From: Doryteuthis pealeii
Lineage: Eukaryota; Mollusca; Cephalopoda; Myopsida; Loliginidae
Assembly (NCBI GenBank): GCA_023376005.1
Contig: CM042152.1
Location: forward strand, 87,149,262 to 87,213,261
Reading direction: 5' to 3'
Length of the DNA: 64,000 nt
Both the position numbers and the translations under genes were made by a program. Numbering within the stretch: position 1 is the first letter of the stretch; every line of letters begins with the position of its first letter. Below, one piece after another: positions 40,456 through 51,059 of the stretch. Below the pieces are notes generated by a model. The model saw only the letters and a program-made list of their open reading frames with translations. It did not search any database and was not told the origin of the DNA.

Positions 40456-40744
40456 TATATATATATTACCAACCCTCCACATGAGCAGTATATGACACAA
40501 GATCAATTTCTTAAGCAGAGTTTAATAGGTTTGAATTCAGAGTTTCCCTTCTCCTAGACCGGTTGCCTAACCAAGGTTAAAGAGCCCAGTCTGCCCTACT
40601 ATTCATCCATAGCTGGAGGAGAGTAGGATTCATACCATTCCCAAGGGTATTAGTGTTAAGTGAAATGCAATTATCACATCTAGGGTTTGAATTCGAGGCG
40701 ATGAGTCCATTTCTCATGACTTTAACCATTACACCAGGCGATTC
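40456..40744 (-). mobile_element. SINE-B, full-length with 17-bp target-site duplication
   Basis: The element is flanked by CATATTGATGTCTTATA at 40439-40455 and 40745-40761, an exact 17-bp duplication. The minus strand runs from the head (CCTGGTGTAATGGTTAAAGT, GAATTCAAACCC) through the body (GGTATGAATCC ... CCTTGGTTAGGCAACCGG) to the tail, ending in the TA run that forms its 3' terminus. This proves retroposition and shows that the AT microsatellite belongs to the SINE tail. Confidence 0.95.
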
Positions 40745-40796
40745 CATATTGATGTCTTATAAAGTAAAAAATGGGGGTCTGGTTGTAATTTATGAT

Positions 40797-41352
40797 TCCT
40801 TCTGTTATTCTTGAACTGTGCTCCTTACTTTCTTTTCTCTTTCTCTTCCTCTTTCTTTCTGTTATTCTTGAGTCCCTTTCTTTCTTTCTTTCTTTCTTTC
40901 TTATTTTCTTTCTTTCTTTCTCTATTTCTTTCTTTGTTTCTTTCTGTTATTCTTGGATTCCGCTCCTTTCTTTCCTATTTTCTTTCTTTCTTTCTCTTAT
41001 TCTTGTGTCCCCTTTCTTTCTTTCTTTCTTTTTTATTTTCTTTCTTTCTCTATTTCTTTCTTTCTTTCTTTCTGTTATTCTTGGATTCCGCTCCTTTCTT
41101 TCTTATTTTCTTTCTTTCTTTCTGTTATTCTTGAGACCCCTTTCTTTCTTTCTTTCCATTATTCTTGAATTCTGCTCCTTTCTTTCTTTTCTCTTTCTTT
41201 CATTTCTCTTTCTTTTCTTTTTCTTTCTGTTATTCTTGAGTCCCCTTTCTTTCTTTCCTTCCATTATTCTTTCTTTTCTATTTCTTTCTTTTCTCATTCT
41301 TACTTTCTTTTTTTCTTTCTTTCTGTTATTCTTGAGTCCCCTTTCTTTCTGA
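40797..41352 (+). repeat. TTTC-type polypyrimidine array with CTGTTATTCTTG spacers
   Basis: TTTC runs alternate with about ten spacers of the form CTGTTATTCTTGAGTCCC or CATTATTCTTGAATTCTGC. It is a pyrimidine-only mirror-repeat-rich tract of more than 500 bp. Long open frames in all three plus frames reflect the composition and are not genes. Confidence 0.95.
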
Positions 41353-42008
41353 TGAGGCCAATGTTGTCAACTAACCAGAAGCAGAGATAATTTAGCTAAG
41401 TTCTGTGATGAAAGATGTGAAGTTTCAATTAACAAAAGTTCACATATTCAATCAAGTGTAAACCTTCTGACCACAAGAGAATTAACTGAATTGAAGAAAG
41501 TTATTGGCCACTGGTCATTATGAATATGGTCATTTAAGAGAAGGAAAGTGAAAATATACTAATATCTACAATTAGAATAGGATATCTACAAGAAAAATAG
41601 ATCTAAAAGGAGTCTTTTAATGATGCAGAAATATTTATTTCAATTTTGATAACTTAGTTTGGTGAAGAATGTTCTTAATTGTGCAATAGACAACATATGT
41701 TATTGTCTCCAAGAATCAAATTATCTTGTGATCTGCTGGAATCTCTCATAAATACTTAAATATATAACTAAATAGCAATATATCCCAAATAAGTCAGTAT
41801 TTATCTATATCTGATAAATATTTGTCAGCTTATAAGGACTTTTTGTATTACTCTTTTAAGCCTATTCTGACGTTTTAGTTGAACGGCTTAAGCTTTGAGG
41901 ATCAGTCCACCAGTCACAGTACTAGGGAAATATTTGTCTTAAAGACTTGGGAATATAGTGTATGTGTATTCACACACACACCACATATATATATATATAT
42001 ATATGTAT
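41353..42008. other. Unannotated AT-rich spacer
   Basis: Nothing recognised. Confidence 0.5.
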
Positions 42009-42010
42009 AT

Positions 42011-42310
42011 ATGGAAGCACGTGGTGTAATGGTTAAAGTCATGGGAAATGGAGTCGTTACCCCGAGTTCAAATCCTGCATGCGGTAATTGCATTTCACTT
42101 AGCACTAATACGTTTGGGAAAGGTATGAATCCTACTCTCCCTCCAGCTATGGATAAATAGTAGGGCACACTGGTGCTCTTTAACCTTGGTTAGGCAACCG
42201 GTCTAGGAGAAGGAAAACTCTGAATTCAAACCTGTTGAACTCCGCTTAAGATATTGACCTTGTGTCACATCCTGCTTGTGCAGAGAGGTTGGTAAATAAA
42301 TAAATATATA
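42011..42310 (+). mobile_element. SINE-B, full-length copy
   Basis: Head GCACGTGGTGTAATGGTTAA with B box CGAGTTCAAATCCTG. Body CTCCCTCCAGCTATGG, TTAACCTTGGTTAGGCAACC. Tail GACCTTGTGTCACATCCTGC, followed by AATAAATAAATATATATAG. A TA run also precedes the head. Confidence 0.93.
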
Positions 42311-42334
42311 TAGCATATAATCAATAATATGTCT

Positions 42335-42825
42335 ATCCAGATTATCAATCATATGTAAATCTGATTTCTCTGATACAATAAATCGAAAGTCTTCCAAGGT
42401 GTAGCTGTGTTAGTTCTAATGTATAGCTGAACCAACTGGACTTTAACAAAATGACTAGAAATAAGCTAGATGAGAACTACACAAGGATGCTGCACGTTGA
42501 CTTGAACAAATCCTGGAAGCAGCAACCCACAAAAAACAGCGGTATGGCCACTTACCTCCTATAACACAAACCATCCGACTAATACGAACAAATCATGCTG
42601 GACACTGATTGAGAAGTAAGGACTAATTTATTAGCAACATTTTCCTATGGAAACATACACATGGATTCACCAGAGCAGACCAACCAAGTCTTACATTGAT
42701 CAGCTCTGTACAGATTAGATGTTGTGAGGAGGACTTTCTGGGAGCAATGACCAGTAGGGATTGGTGGCAAGAGAGAGTCATGAAAATTTGTAGCATCAGC
42801 ATAAAATGATGATGATAACTACAGT
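42335..42825 (+). mobile_element. LINE reverse-transcriptase relic
   Basis: The order of blocks matches 15.8-16.2 kb: AAATCTGATTTCTCTGATAC, AAGCTAGATGAGAACTACAC, TCCTGGAAGCAGCAACCCAC, GGTATGGCCACTTACCTCC, CTTACATTGATCAGCTCTGT. It ends with ATGATGATGATAAC, the usual (ATG)n end of this LINE. Frameshifts and stops are frequent. Confidence 0.75.
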
Positions 42826-43430
42826 TGAATGAATATCATAGCTTTTATTCTAATATTGTTTGAGAGGCAGCATATTGTTGAATACGGGACTACTTAGGTT
42901 TTATTTGTTTTGTTACCATCTATTCTAAACATTTAAAATAGATTATTCAATAATTGATTCTGGCTACATTGTTCACTATTGTTATGTTTTGAGACTTTTT
43001 TGTCTTTCTTGTGTATCTATCATAGTTAAAATTATAGAAATAAGCAAATTGCTGCTTCCATCTCAGGACACTGGTTAGTTATAAACCAAATAAACACAAA
43101 CATAGGAAGCAGTAAAAAAAATAGCAAAAGACAACCACATAGATAGAACAGAGGATAGAAAAAAGAATTTAATAAATAAATACATAAAAACGATTATGGT
43201 ATATAAATCACACCCATCAACCCACCCCCAATTTAATATTACAGTACAATAGAGGTCAATTTAGTACAACTAATGGTAGTCTATGGCATCAGGATATAAA
43301 CATTAGTCTACCGTATACATCAGCTTCAGATATAAGGCTTAAAATATTTCTTTTCATTTTTCTTTATTTTTAATTTAAAAAAATTTTTTTTTAAGTACTG
43401 TAATATACAATAGTTAGTTTTTCTGTATAA
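42826..43430. other. Unannotated AT-rich spacer
   Basis: Nothing recognised. Confidence 0.5.
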
Positions 43431-43435
43431 AGAAG

Positions 43436-43637
43436 TGCTGAAAAATTATTGGTCTTACCGAGAATGAAATTCATTGTTTTTTTTTCTTTTTAAATTTTTT
43501 ATAGATTTTTTTGGAAGGATTACAGAAACTCAAGAATTAGTGTACCAAATGTGTTGAATATATGGAAGAACATATTTTTCATGGCTCTAGGCCATTTCCT
43601 TTATGGTTTGGCCAAGAACTTATCAGACCCCTTTGTA
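43436..43637 (+). mobile_element. Mariner deletion derivative with terminal inverted repeats
   Basis: The left end TATAAAGAAGTGCTGAAAAA and the complement of the right end TACAAAGGGGTCTGATAAGT align over about 30 bp, with TA at each side. The interior plus strand still encodes a C-terminal transposase scrap (ATGTGTTGAATATATGGAAG, reading approximately KCVEYMEEHI), typical of the last residues of mariner transposases before the right end. Most of the gene is deleted, leaving ~200 bp. Similar ends occur at 59107 and 59405. Confidence 0.7.
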
Positions 43638-43865
43638 TTTTGGATGGGTTTCAAACATTTTTGAATTATAAAAAACAATTTGAAAATTATGGAATAAGAA
43701 GTTGAAAATTTTAACATTTTATAACATAAATAAATAACAAATAATAGTTCTCAATAAAATTGTATGAGCAAAAAAAGATCTGTAATATTGGATTTGTATG
43801 CTAATTTCTTATCAATTTTAGATTTTTGAATTATAATTTTCACAACTAAACTGAATTTTTGATCA

Positions 43866-44340
43866 GTATCTTTCATGAATTAATTTCAGTAATCTTAAAA
43901 ATGTTTTTTTTAAAAACTTGGAAAGGGTATGAAAACTAATACAAGAAGCTTTCTTGATATATATATATATATATATTATATATATACTTGAGATATACTT
44001 GAGATATATATATATATATACTGTCATGCAGTAAGTCTCCAAAAAATGTAGGATATATCAGTTTAAAAAAACAAACGAGAAATCTGGTAAAAACCAGCTA
44101 GTGTAATGGTTAGAATCTCCGTCTGTCAGCCTGGCAGTTAGGGTTCGAATCACACACAAAGCAGCTTCCTGTCTATAACTCTGCTGAGGCATAATATGCC
44201 GAAATGTACATACAGAGATTGACTTTTTCTCGATTTGTTTACGCCTTACATTTGAACAGATATATTTGCCTAATTCATTAATTATCAACTAATTAATTTT
44301 CAAATTAGGTATGACTTCAATTAAGCACATATTCTCCCAT
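43866..44340 (+). repeat. Duplicated block containing SINE-G, copy 1
   Basis: This ~475-bp block repeats at 45363-45845 about 1.5 kb away. Shared landmarks are AAACTTGGAAAGGGTATGAA, CTGTCATGCAGTAAGTCTCC and the whole SINE-G. The TA runs inside differ in length, and the SINE-G copies carry different small mutations. Confidence 0.9.
44090..44340 (+). mobile_element. SINE-G copy, tRNA-Asp-like head, broken ribozyme core
   Basis: The head AGCTAGTGTAATGGTTAGAA, CTCCGTCTGTCAGCCTGG, GGGTTCGAATC follows tRNA-Asp closely, including a GTC triplet in the anticodon position. After a 28-nt spacer comes the hammerhead region (44179-44217), here CTCTG CTGA-GGC with three bases missing from CTGATGA, so it should be inactive. 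The 3' body (GACTTTTTCTCGATTTG ... TTAAGCACATATTCTCCC) is the part found in the 6.7-7.0 kb palindrome. Confidence 0.85.
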
Positions 44341-44538
44341 ATATATATATATGTATATAAAATGAAAAATATTTCTAGACAATATGCAAAAAAAATTAAA
44401 CTTTAAGAAACTGAAATATTCAAACAATAAAATTACTAAGCATCATGGAAACAGTGTAGGAAAAAAAATCCCAACAAACAAATTTGTACGATGTTGTTAA
44501 AAGTATAACAATAATGAATATAATAATATTTTATAATT

Positions 44539-44770
44539 AAGGTTAAGGGATATATTCTGAAGTTGGTATTTGGTATATTATCACAGTAGTAGCTGGTGCG
44601 TCGAATAGCAATACGTCTTCCGAGCAGGCGTGGTGTAGTCTAGCGAGTAAGATTAGGTTGTAGGGGTAGGTGCCTGTACCAACACAGTGTTGACTATTTA
44701 TACATGACACTGTCCAATCATATTATAGTGAAGGGGTACCAAGGTATTTACATATTCATTACATTATTAA
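44539..44770. repeat. Interspersed repeat M, copy 2 (without F)
   Basis: GGTTAAGGGATATATTCTGA through CAAGGTATTTACATATTCAT, uninterrupted. It is the empty-site counterpart of 3516-4000. It carries an extra ~25 bp (GGCGTGGTGTAGTCTAGCG) not seen in copy 1. Confidence 0.85.
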
Positions 44771-45236
44771 TAAAGAAACCATCTAAACTATTTAAAGTCA
44801 AACAACATTTTTTAATAGGAATTTTGGTATTTATATTATAATGAATCTATAATACCATAACACAGCAAAAATGGAACATTTTAATATTTTTGTTGGGGCA
44901 ACAGTGTTAAAATGATCTTAGAGAATAAAGCAATTTCCAATCAAATTTGTAATGTAATAATAATAGAGTGTGTTTAGGGGTACCATTTGTACTTACCCTG
45001 ATCATTATAATTTATCAATGGAGTTAAATATCAATTATTTTCTCATATTTATTTATTAGCAATTATAATAAGTGAATTCTGTATATTGTATGTAATTTGA
45101 CACTGAGCTTAATGGCTACTGAAGGAAGGTGACCTTTAAAGAAGTCAAAAATAAAAACATATTGTTGTTCAGTAATAAAAATGAACAAAAAAAAAAAATG
45201 AAATAAACAAGAAAATGTAAGAAGATGAATCTATGT
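44771..45236. other. Unannotated AT-rich spacer
   Basis: Nothing recognised. Confidence 0.5.
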
Positions 45237-45363
45237 ATTTACCCAACCCCTCTGTCATGGGCAGGATGCAACACAAGGTCAATTTCTAAGCACAGTACAG
45301 CTGGTTTGAATTCAGAGTTTTCCTTCTCTTAGACTGGTTTCCTTGCCAAGACTATCAAACCCA
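45237..45363 (-). mobile_element. SINE-B, head-truncated copy
   Basis: The minus strand holds the tail half: GACCTTGTGTTGCATCCTGC, CAGCTGTACTGTGC and CTCTGAATTCAAACCAGC. The rest is missing where the duplicated block begins. Confidence 0.8.
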
Positions 45364-45484
45364 GTATTTTTCATAAATTAATTTCAAAATTATAAATTAT
45401 AAAATAAATTAATTTCAGTAATCTAAAAAATAAAATTAAAAAAAAACTTGGAAAGGGTATGAAAACTAATACAAGAAGCTTTCT

Positions 45485-45520
<36 letters not shown>

Positions 45521-45845
45521 TGTCATGCAGTAAGTCTCCAAAAAATGTAGGATATATCAGTTTAAAAAAACAAATGAGAAATCTGGAAAAACCAGCTAGT
45601 GTAATGGTTAGAATCTCCATCTGTCAGCCTGGCAGTTAGGGTTTGAATCACACACAAAGTAGCTTCCTGTCTATAACTCTGCTGATGAGGCATAATATAC
45701 CGAAATGTACATACAGATACCGACTTTTTCTCGATTTGTTTACATCTTACATTTGAACAGATATATTCGCCTAATTCATTAATTATCAACTAATTAATTT
45801 TCAAATTAGGTATGACTTCAATTAAGCACATATTCTCCCAAAAAT
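45363..45845 (+). repeat. Duplicated block containing SINE-G, copy 2
   Basis: This is the partner of 43866-44340, with a longer TA run (45488-45519) and the same SINE-G. Confidence 0.9.
45677..45718 (+). ncRNA. Hammerhead ribozyme-like motif in SINE-G copy 2
   Basis: Stem I CTCTG; intact core CTGATGA; stem II GGC-ATAATAT-ACC, with one mismatch against the GGC/GCC of the 44 kb copy; core GAAA; stem III TGTACA; TA cleavage dinucleotide; stem I 3' strand CAGAT (four of five pairs). The head lies upstream on the same strand (about 45597-45655). The core is complete but both stems are weakened. Confidence 0.6.
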
Positions 45846-45944
45846 ATATTCAGTCTGCCCACTGAATGTGAAAGTAATTCAATCAAAGTTTCTGAAGTGA
45901 CTGACCGCTTTTAAAAGTGGGAATTTTGTTTTGACATTACATTT

Positions 45945-46922
45945 TCCCAGATAATCCTCATCATTTCCCCAGATAATCATCATCATTTCCCAGATAATCA
46001 TCATCATTTTCCCAGATAATCATCATCATTTCCCCAGATAATCATCATCATTCCCCAGATAATCATCATCATTTCCCAGATAATCATCATCATTCCCCAG
46101 ATAATCATCATCATTTTCCCAGATAATCATCATCATTTCCCCAGATAATCATCATCATTTCCCCAGATAATCATCATCATTTCCCAGATAATCATCATCA
46201 GATAATCATCATCATTTTCCCAGATAATCATCATCATTTCCCAGATAATCATCATCAGATAATCATCATTTCCCAGATAATCATCATCATTTTCCCAGAT
46301 AATCATCATCATTTTCCCAGATAATCATCATCATTCATCATTTTCCAGATAATCATTCATCATTCCCCAGATAATCATCATCATTTCCCAGATAATCATC
46401 ATCATTTCCCCAGATAATCATCATCATTTTCCCAGATAATCATCATCATTTTCCCAGATAATCATCATCATTTCCCCAGATAATCATCATCATTTTCCAG
46501 ATAATCATCATCATTCATCATCCAGATAATCATCATCATTTTCCCAGATAATCATCATCATTTTTCCCAGATAATCATCATCATTTTCCCAGATAATCAT
46601 CATCATTTCCCAGATAATCATCATCATTTTCCCAGATAATCATCATCATTTCCCCAGATAATCATCATCATTTCCCAGATAATCATCATCATTTTCCCAG
46701 ATAATCATCATCATTTTCCCAGATAATCATCATCATTTTCCCAGATAATCATCATCATTCCCCAGATAATCATCATCATTTTCCCAGATAATCATCATCA
46801 TCATTCATCCCAGATAATCATCATCATTTTTCCCAGATAATCATCATCATTTCCCAGATAATCATCATCATTTCCCCAGATAATCATCATCATTTCATGA
46901 TAATCATCAGATAATCATCATC
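45945..46922. repeat. Minisatellite, ~21-bp unit CCCAGATAATCATCATCATTT
   Basis: About 45 tandem units of CCCAGATAATCATCATCATT with 0-3 extra T or C. Length variants, small insertions (CATTCATC) and partial units (CAGATAATCATCATCAGATA) mark slippage. No unit carries a spacer-repeat pattern of CRISPR type; all parts repeat equally. Confidence 0.97.
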
Positions 46923-47655
46923 CCAGGAAAGCCATTCTTTTTTTAAATCCAATTTTAACAAGTAAATTCAATTTTGTTCTGAACTTTTTAATCTGATTTC
47001 ACTAAATAATAAAAAAAAAAAAATCCATAGATTATCAAATTAATACAAATGGATATTTTTTTGTTGTATGAAATAAAAATAAAACCAGGTCAACTCAAAT
47101 CAAATTAAACAGACATGCATATGAAAATAATGAAATATTTATAAAATGTTTGATATTTTCCATAGGTTTTGTCATCGTATAATTATTTTTAATACAAAAA
47201 TGGTTCAGATATAAAGTAGTTATCTTGATGCTGAACTCATGTTTTGTGCTGATAGACCCACCGTGGTGAAAACCTTTTAAGAGTTGTGATAATATGTTGG
47301 TATGAATGCATTAACTAGTAAATCAGATTCTGATTCTTTAACCAATCCATTTGCTCATGATTTCTTATGAATGGAGTCTGCACAGTTAATTTGAATTCTG
47401 GTTGCTGGCCAATGATGGTGTTTGGCAAAGCAAGACATCACTTCATTCATTTCATTACCATTGATACTATGCTCCAAGAATGGCACACCGGGAGGGAGTG
47501 AGGGTAACACAGTGCAAGTCTCTTTCTTAGCCAACTCCCACAGAGATCAAAACTAAAAAGTTGCCAATGAAGAAGAAAGACTTTAGAAGTGGAAAGAATA
47601 TATCAAAAATCTGTTCACAAACTAACCGAAGAAATTATTCATGACAACTAGACAT
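46923..47655. other. Unannotated spacer
   Basis: From about 47240 to 47520 the sequence is less AT-rich but has no frame worth noting. Confidence 0.4.
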
Positions 47656-47815
47656 TAAACTTGGACACATCCTATGGACTTATACACACTAGTGGGGGTG
47701 ACCAGCAAAAACCTACATTCACCAGCTCTGTGCAGACACTGGATGCCAATAAGGATAGATGGTGAGAGAGAGTCAAAGAAATCCATGCTGTTGGCACAGC
47801 TTGATGATTACAAAA
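47520..47815 (+). mobile_element. LINE reverse-transcriptase relic, C-terminal end
   Basis: CAGCAAAAACCTACATTCAC, CAGCTCTGTGCAGACACTGG and GGTGAGAGAGAGTCAAAG give the PAKTYIHQLCADTGC-like block followed by the W/R-rich end of the LINE. The upstream part (47520-47650) is too decayed to align firmly. Confidence 0.65.
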
Positions 47816-48107
47816 TCATATGATGACCTTTCGGATATCCTACACAAACATTTATCTCCAAAAAGTGAAGGACAAGTAGACATATATCAATGGCCAACTA
47901 TCAGATAAGATTTTGTCTAGTTTTTATTATTAATACTTTTATGTGACTACAATCAAATTTGTTTGAAATAAAAAAACATTTTTGGCTTGATCATTTTACA
48001 ATTAACAAATGACAAAAATGTTTATGAAAAATACTTTAAATCTATAATAGTTTTGCTGCACAAAAATGTTTATGAAAAATACTTTAAATCTAAGAATAAG
48101 AAGCATA

Positions 48108-48170
48108 GAAACCTGTTAAGCTCTGCTTAAGAAATTGAACATGTATCACATCCTGCTCGTGCGGAAGGGT
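48108..48170 (+). mobile_element. SINE-B tail fragment
   Basis: GAAACCTGTTAAGCTCTGCT and CACATCCTGCTCGTGCGGAA match the last ~60 bp of SINE-B. Confidence 0.75.
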
Positions 48171-48182
48171 GTGTGTGTTGTG

Positions 48183-48434
48183 TTAGCTTTAGTATATCCT
48201 AGCGGTTTTTGTATGAATATATATTTTTCATATATATATATACATATAAATTGTTTTTTCTTTTGGCCAAATATCATAGTATCAACCGATTATTTTTGGT
48301 TGGTACGACTATCTTGGACTTTTCTTTTTTTCAAAATTTTTTTTTTCCCCCCAGGTGAAGTTTGGTAGTATATTTTTACAATCAAACTATTTGCCGGGTT
48401 TTTCCTTACCGCAAGGGTTTACCAACAAGTTTGG

Positions 48435-48445
<11 letters not shown>
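48183..48445. repeat. Interspersed repeat K, copy 2
   Basis: CCTAGCGGTTTTTGTATGAA, CATATAAATTGTTTTTTC, GGTTGGTACGACTATCTTGG and GTTTGGTAGTATATTTTTAC match 25695-25950. It is followed by a long TA run. Confidence 0.75.
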
Positions 48446-48479
<34 letters not shown>

Positions 48480-48945
48480 ATCAAATACCCTAAATCTAGA
48501 TTTTTTTCTGAGGCCAATTATAGATTACTGTTATAGGTGATATACCCTATAGACTAATGGAATGCGCCAACGGTTACTATAAGTAACAGGGACAATTATG
48601 GCTTGAGAGTAAGCCAATGTGAGTCAGCTCATAACTCTATTTGTTGGATGTAATTCTCACTTCTCTATACTGTAATTGTCAACTCTTTTGTTAATATATT
48701 TTCCTACATTTGTTACCCATCATTTTGTTCTTAGAATCCCACAAGCACAAAATTTGCAATATAATCTATAAATTCTTTGTGTTAATAGAGTTCTACAAAG
48801 TATCCAATGAATTAAAACTTAATAGTTGTATAAATAAAAATTTCTTAATATAAAGCACTTCAAAATCTAATATCAAACTGAAAAGTTTCATACTAGTTGG
48901 CTTGATGCCAGATGGAACTGGTCTTATTATTATTAAGTGCATTGC
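48446..48945. other. TA microsatellite and unannotated spacer
   Basis: TA run at about 48437-48475, then AT-rich sequence without recognisable features. Confidence 0.5.
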
Positions 48946-49140
48946 CATGAAACAATGGTTAGCAAGTTAGTCTTGCAGAGTATTAATCATTACTTTGATC
49001 CTCACCGGGTGCCAGGTAAGTTTAGTAAAGCAGTAGTCTGTTAGTGGCTGAAATAATTATATCAGAGTTAAAGCCCAGGTAAAAATTCTGAATTTAGATG
49101 CTAATTTTATCTAGACAGACAACAAAACCCAATCTTTCTA
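48946..49140 (+). mobile_element. SINE-C copy
   Basis: AACAATGGTTAGCAAGTTAG, TTTGATCCTCACCGGGTGCC, AGGTAAGTTTAGTAAA and AATAATTATATCAGAGTTAA are shared with the copy at 51555-51755. The body contains CAGGTAAGT, a consensus-like splice donor. Confidence 0.6.
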
Positions 49141-49850
49141 CTTTTATTTGACCTTAGTAGAAAGCCTTAAGTAGTAAAAAAAAAAAATCATAGATATTTA
49201 ATCAAATAACCATTCAATATAACATAATGGGGGTGGGGCGATGAGTGTAACACTAATGTGTAAATTAAAATGGAAAAGTTTTTCGCAAAATGATGTGTTA
49301 GATGTGAATGGAAAAATTTAAGGATGAGACATCATAATGCCAGATAGCATTGTTTCTATTGGACAAGCTGTGAGACATGGGAAAGTGGGAGAGAGGAGAA
49401 GTGAGAGGTGAGAATGTTGAGTGAGTTTGGAATTATGTGTCGAGAGGGAAACATGGGCTCTTGCTCTATAGCAGATTTGGCTTGGGGGAATATTTGGCTT
49501 ATTTTCTTGTGGCCTTGTATCATTACTAAAAACTCTAAATGGTAAAAGGAAAGATGTTCTTGATGTTGGTTTCCAGACTCCAAACATCCAGGAATTGTCA
49601 GCCAACTGAGCATTGGCCCAGCAACTAAGATTCGAGCCTCTCCAGTGTAGTAATGGTCCAGAAAAAAGTATACAACAAAATATTTCTACTATCAACACAT
49701 CATTACTCTATTCCGACGATGAGTGGCATAATGTAACAAACGTTGACACGTCATCTCTCCATTCCAACAATGGAGCATAACGTTACATCAGTGATATCTT
49801 CAAAGTTCTTTCTTTAGAAGTTATTCAAGAAAATATGGATATATCCTTAC
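49141..49850. other. Unannotated region, candidate intron-like
   Basis: A minus-strand frame of 126 codons (49318-49698) is Ser/Thr/His-rich with no domain and overlaps another open frame. I treat it as chance. The stretch 49690-49800 has two imperfect copies of ATTCC-AC-ATG-G--CATAA-GTTAC-type sequence about 60 bp apart. Confidence 0.35.
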
Positions 49851-49895
49851 CAATCTCTTCTGATTTTCTTTGTTTGTTTTCATAAAACAACTTAC
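49851..49895 (-). promoter_or_regulatory. Candidate recursive splice site with 45-nt RS-exon
   Basis: On the minus strand, TATCTTTTTCTCTTTTCAG is followed immediately by GTAAGT. This is a strong acceptor juxtaposed to a consensus donor, the layout of recursive splice sites in very long introns. Forty-five bases downstream a second donor occurs (AGATTG then GTAAGG). The 45-nt segment is a multiple of three and open in the frame VSCFMKTNKENQKRL. It could be a recursive site with its RS-exon, an ordinary micro-exon, or chance. A host gene on the minus strand spanning the window is required and is not itself visible. Confidence 0.3.
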
Positions 49896-50720
49896 CTGAA
49901 AAGAGAAAAAGATACAATAAATAAAGTAAATCATGTAAATAGATATCACAAAGGTAAAAAAGATAATTAACTTTTCCAATGACATGTTATAACCTCCTAG
50001 CAACAAGTGTGTACACTACAATCTACACTGAAACAATAAATCCTCTCTGCTGATAGGTGGCACCACTGTAGTCATTTTTTAATAAAATAAAAATTCAGAA
50101 AAATTTATAGACTAATTATTTAATGGATAAGGACTCCACCATACAATGAAGCAGTATCAATTTCTTCCAATAGATGAAATAACAATAGTCTCTTATTTCA
50201 TTCATGACAGTGGTTACTTTTAATTAAAAAACAACACACTGTAGTAAATTTCTAAAAACAACCCACCAAAGTTTAAAAAAAAAAAAATCTTTATTCAGTC
50301 TTGATTTTGCAGACGAAAACCAATAAATCATTAATAAAAAAATTCAAAAAAATTCAAAAATGGCCAAATTGGATCAGCAGAAATTCCATGGTGGATAGAT
50401 TAATAAATGACAAAAAAAAAAATAAATAAAAAAGAGGAATGAAATACTGCCTAATATTTTCATCTGCTGATTGTATCTTTCTTCCTTGACCGACCGGATG
50501 GGTGGGTAACAGATTTCAGCTGGCCATATAAAATAATTATGAGAAAGTGATTTGTTCTCACCAACTCTTTCCTCTGTCTAACATTGTGACAATAATTTTT
50601 TTTTTAAGATACAGAGAGGATATTGGGGAAAAGAGCACAGGACAAAGTGAATTCAGACAGCTTGAATCCCATTTTTCAGGCTGATAATCCATTGTTCACC
50701 ATGTAATTCCACATAATGCA
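49896..50720. other. Unannotated AT-rich spacer
   Basis: Nothing recognised apart from A/T runs. Confidence 0.5.
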
Positions 50721-50721
50721 A

Positions 50722-51006
50722 CCTTGAGGCGTGTTGGTAATGGTTAGAGTTATAGGAAATGGACTCGTTGACCACAGTTCAAATTCCGAACAATGTTTGT
50801 ACTTGTCATACCGCTAATAACCTTGGGAAATGTATGCATCCAATTACTCTCCCTCCACCTATGGGTAAATAGTAGGGCAAACTGGGCTCTTTAACTTTTC
50901 ATAGGTAACCAGTCTAAGAGAAGGAAAACTGAATTCAAACCTGTTAAACTCCGCTTAAGAAATTAACCTTGTGTCGCATCCTGCTCGTGCGGAGGGGTTA
51001 GTGAAT
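50722..51006 (+). mobile_element. SINE-B, full-length copy
   Basis: Head GAGGCGTGTTGGTAATGGTT with B-box-like CAGTTCAAATTCC. Body CTCCCTCCACCTATGGG, ACCAGTCTAAGAGAAGG. Tail CTTGTGTCGCATCCTGCTCG. A TG then TA microsatellite follows (51008-51058). Confidence 0.9.
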
Positions 51007-51025
51007 GTGTGTGTGTGTGTGTGTA

Positions 51026-51059
<34 letters not shown>

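Noticed and set aside
40792..41352. Long open frames of 186 and 107 codons
   Set aside because: They lie in a TTTC array and give Phe/Leu/Ser-rich strings in all three frames. This is a composition artefact; the same applies to 38780-39079.
45945..46922. CRISPR-like array
   Set aside because: Every part of the ~21-bp unit repeats and there are no unique spacers. The context is eukaryotic, so this is a minisatellite.
49318..49698. 126-codon minus-strand frame as a gene
   Set aside because: No domain, no codon-like composition, an overlapping open frame, and no splice or polyadenylation context. Chance is more likely.
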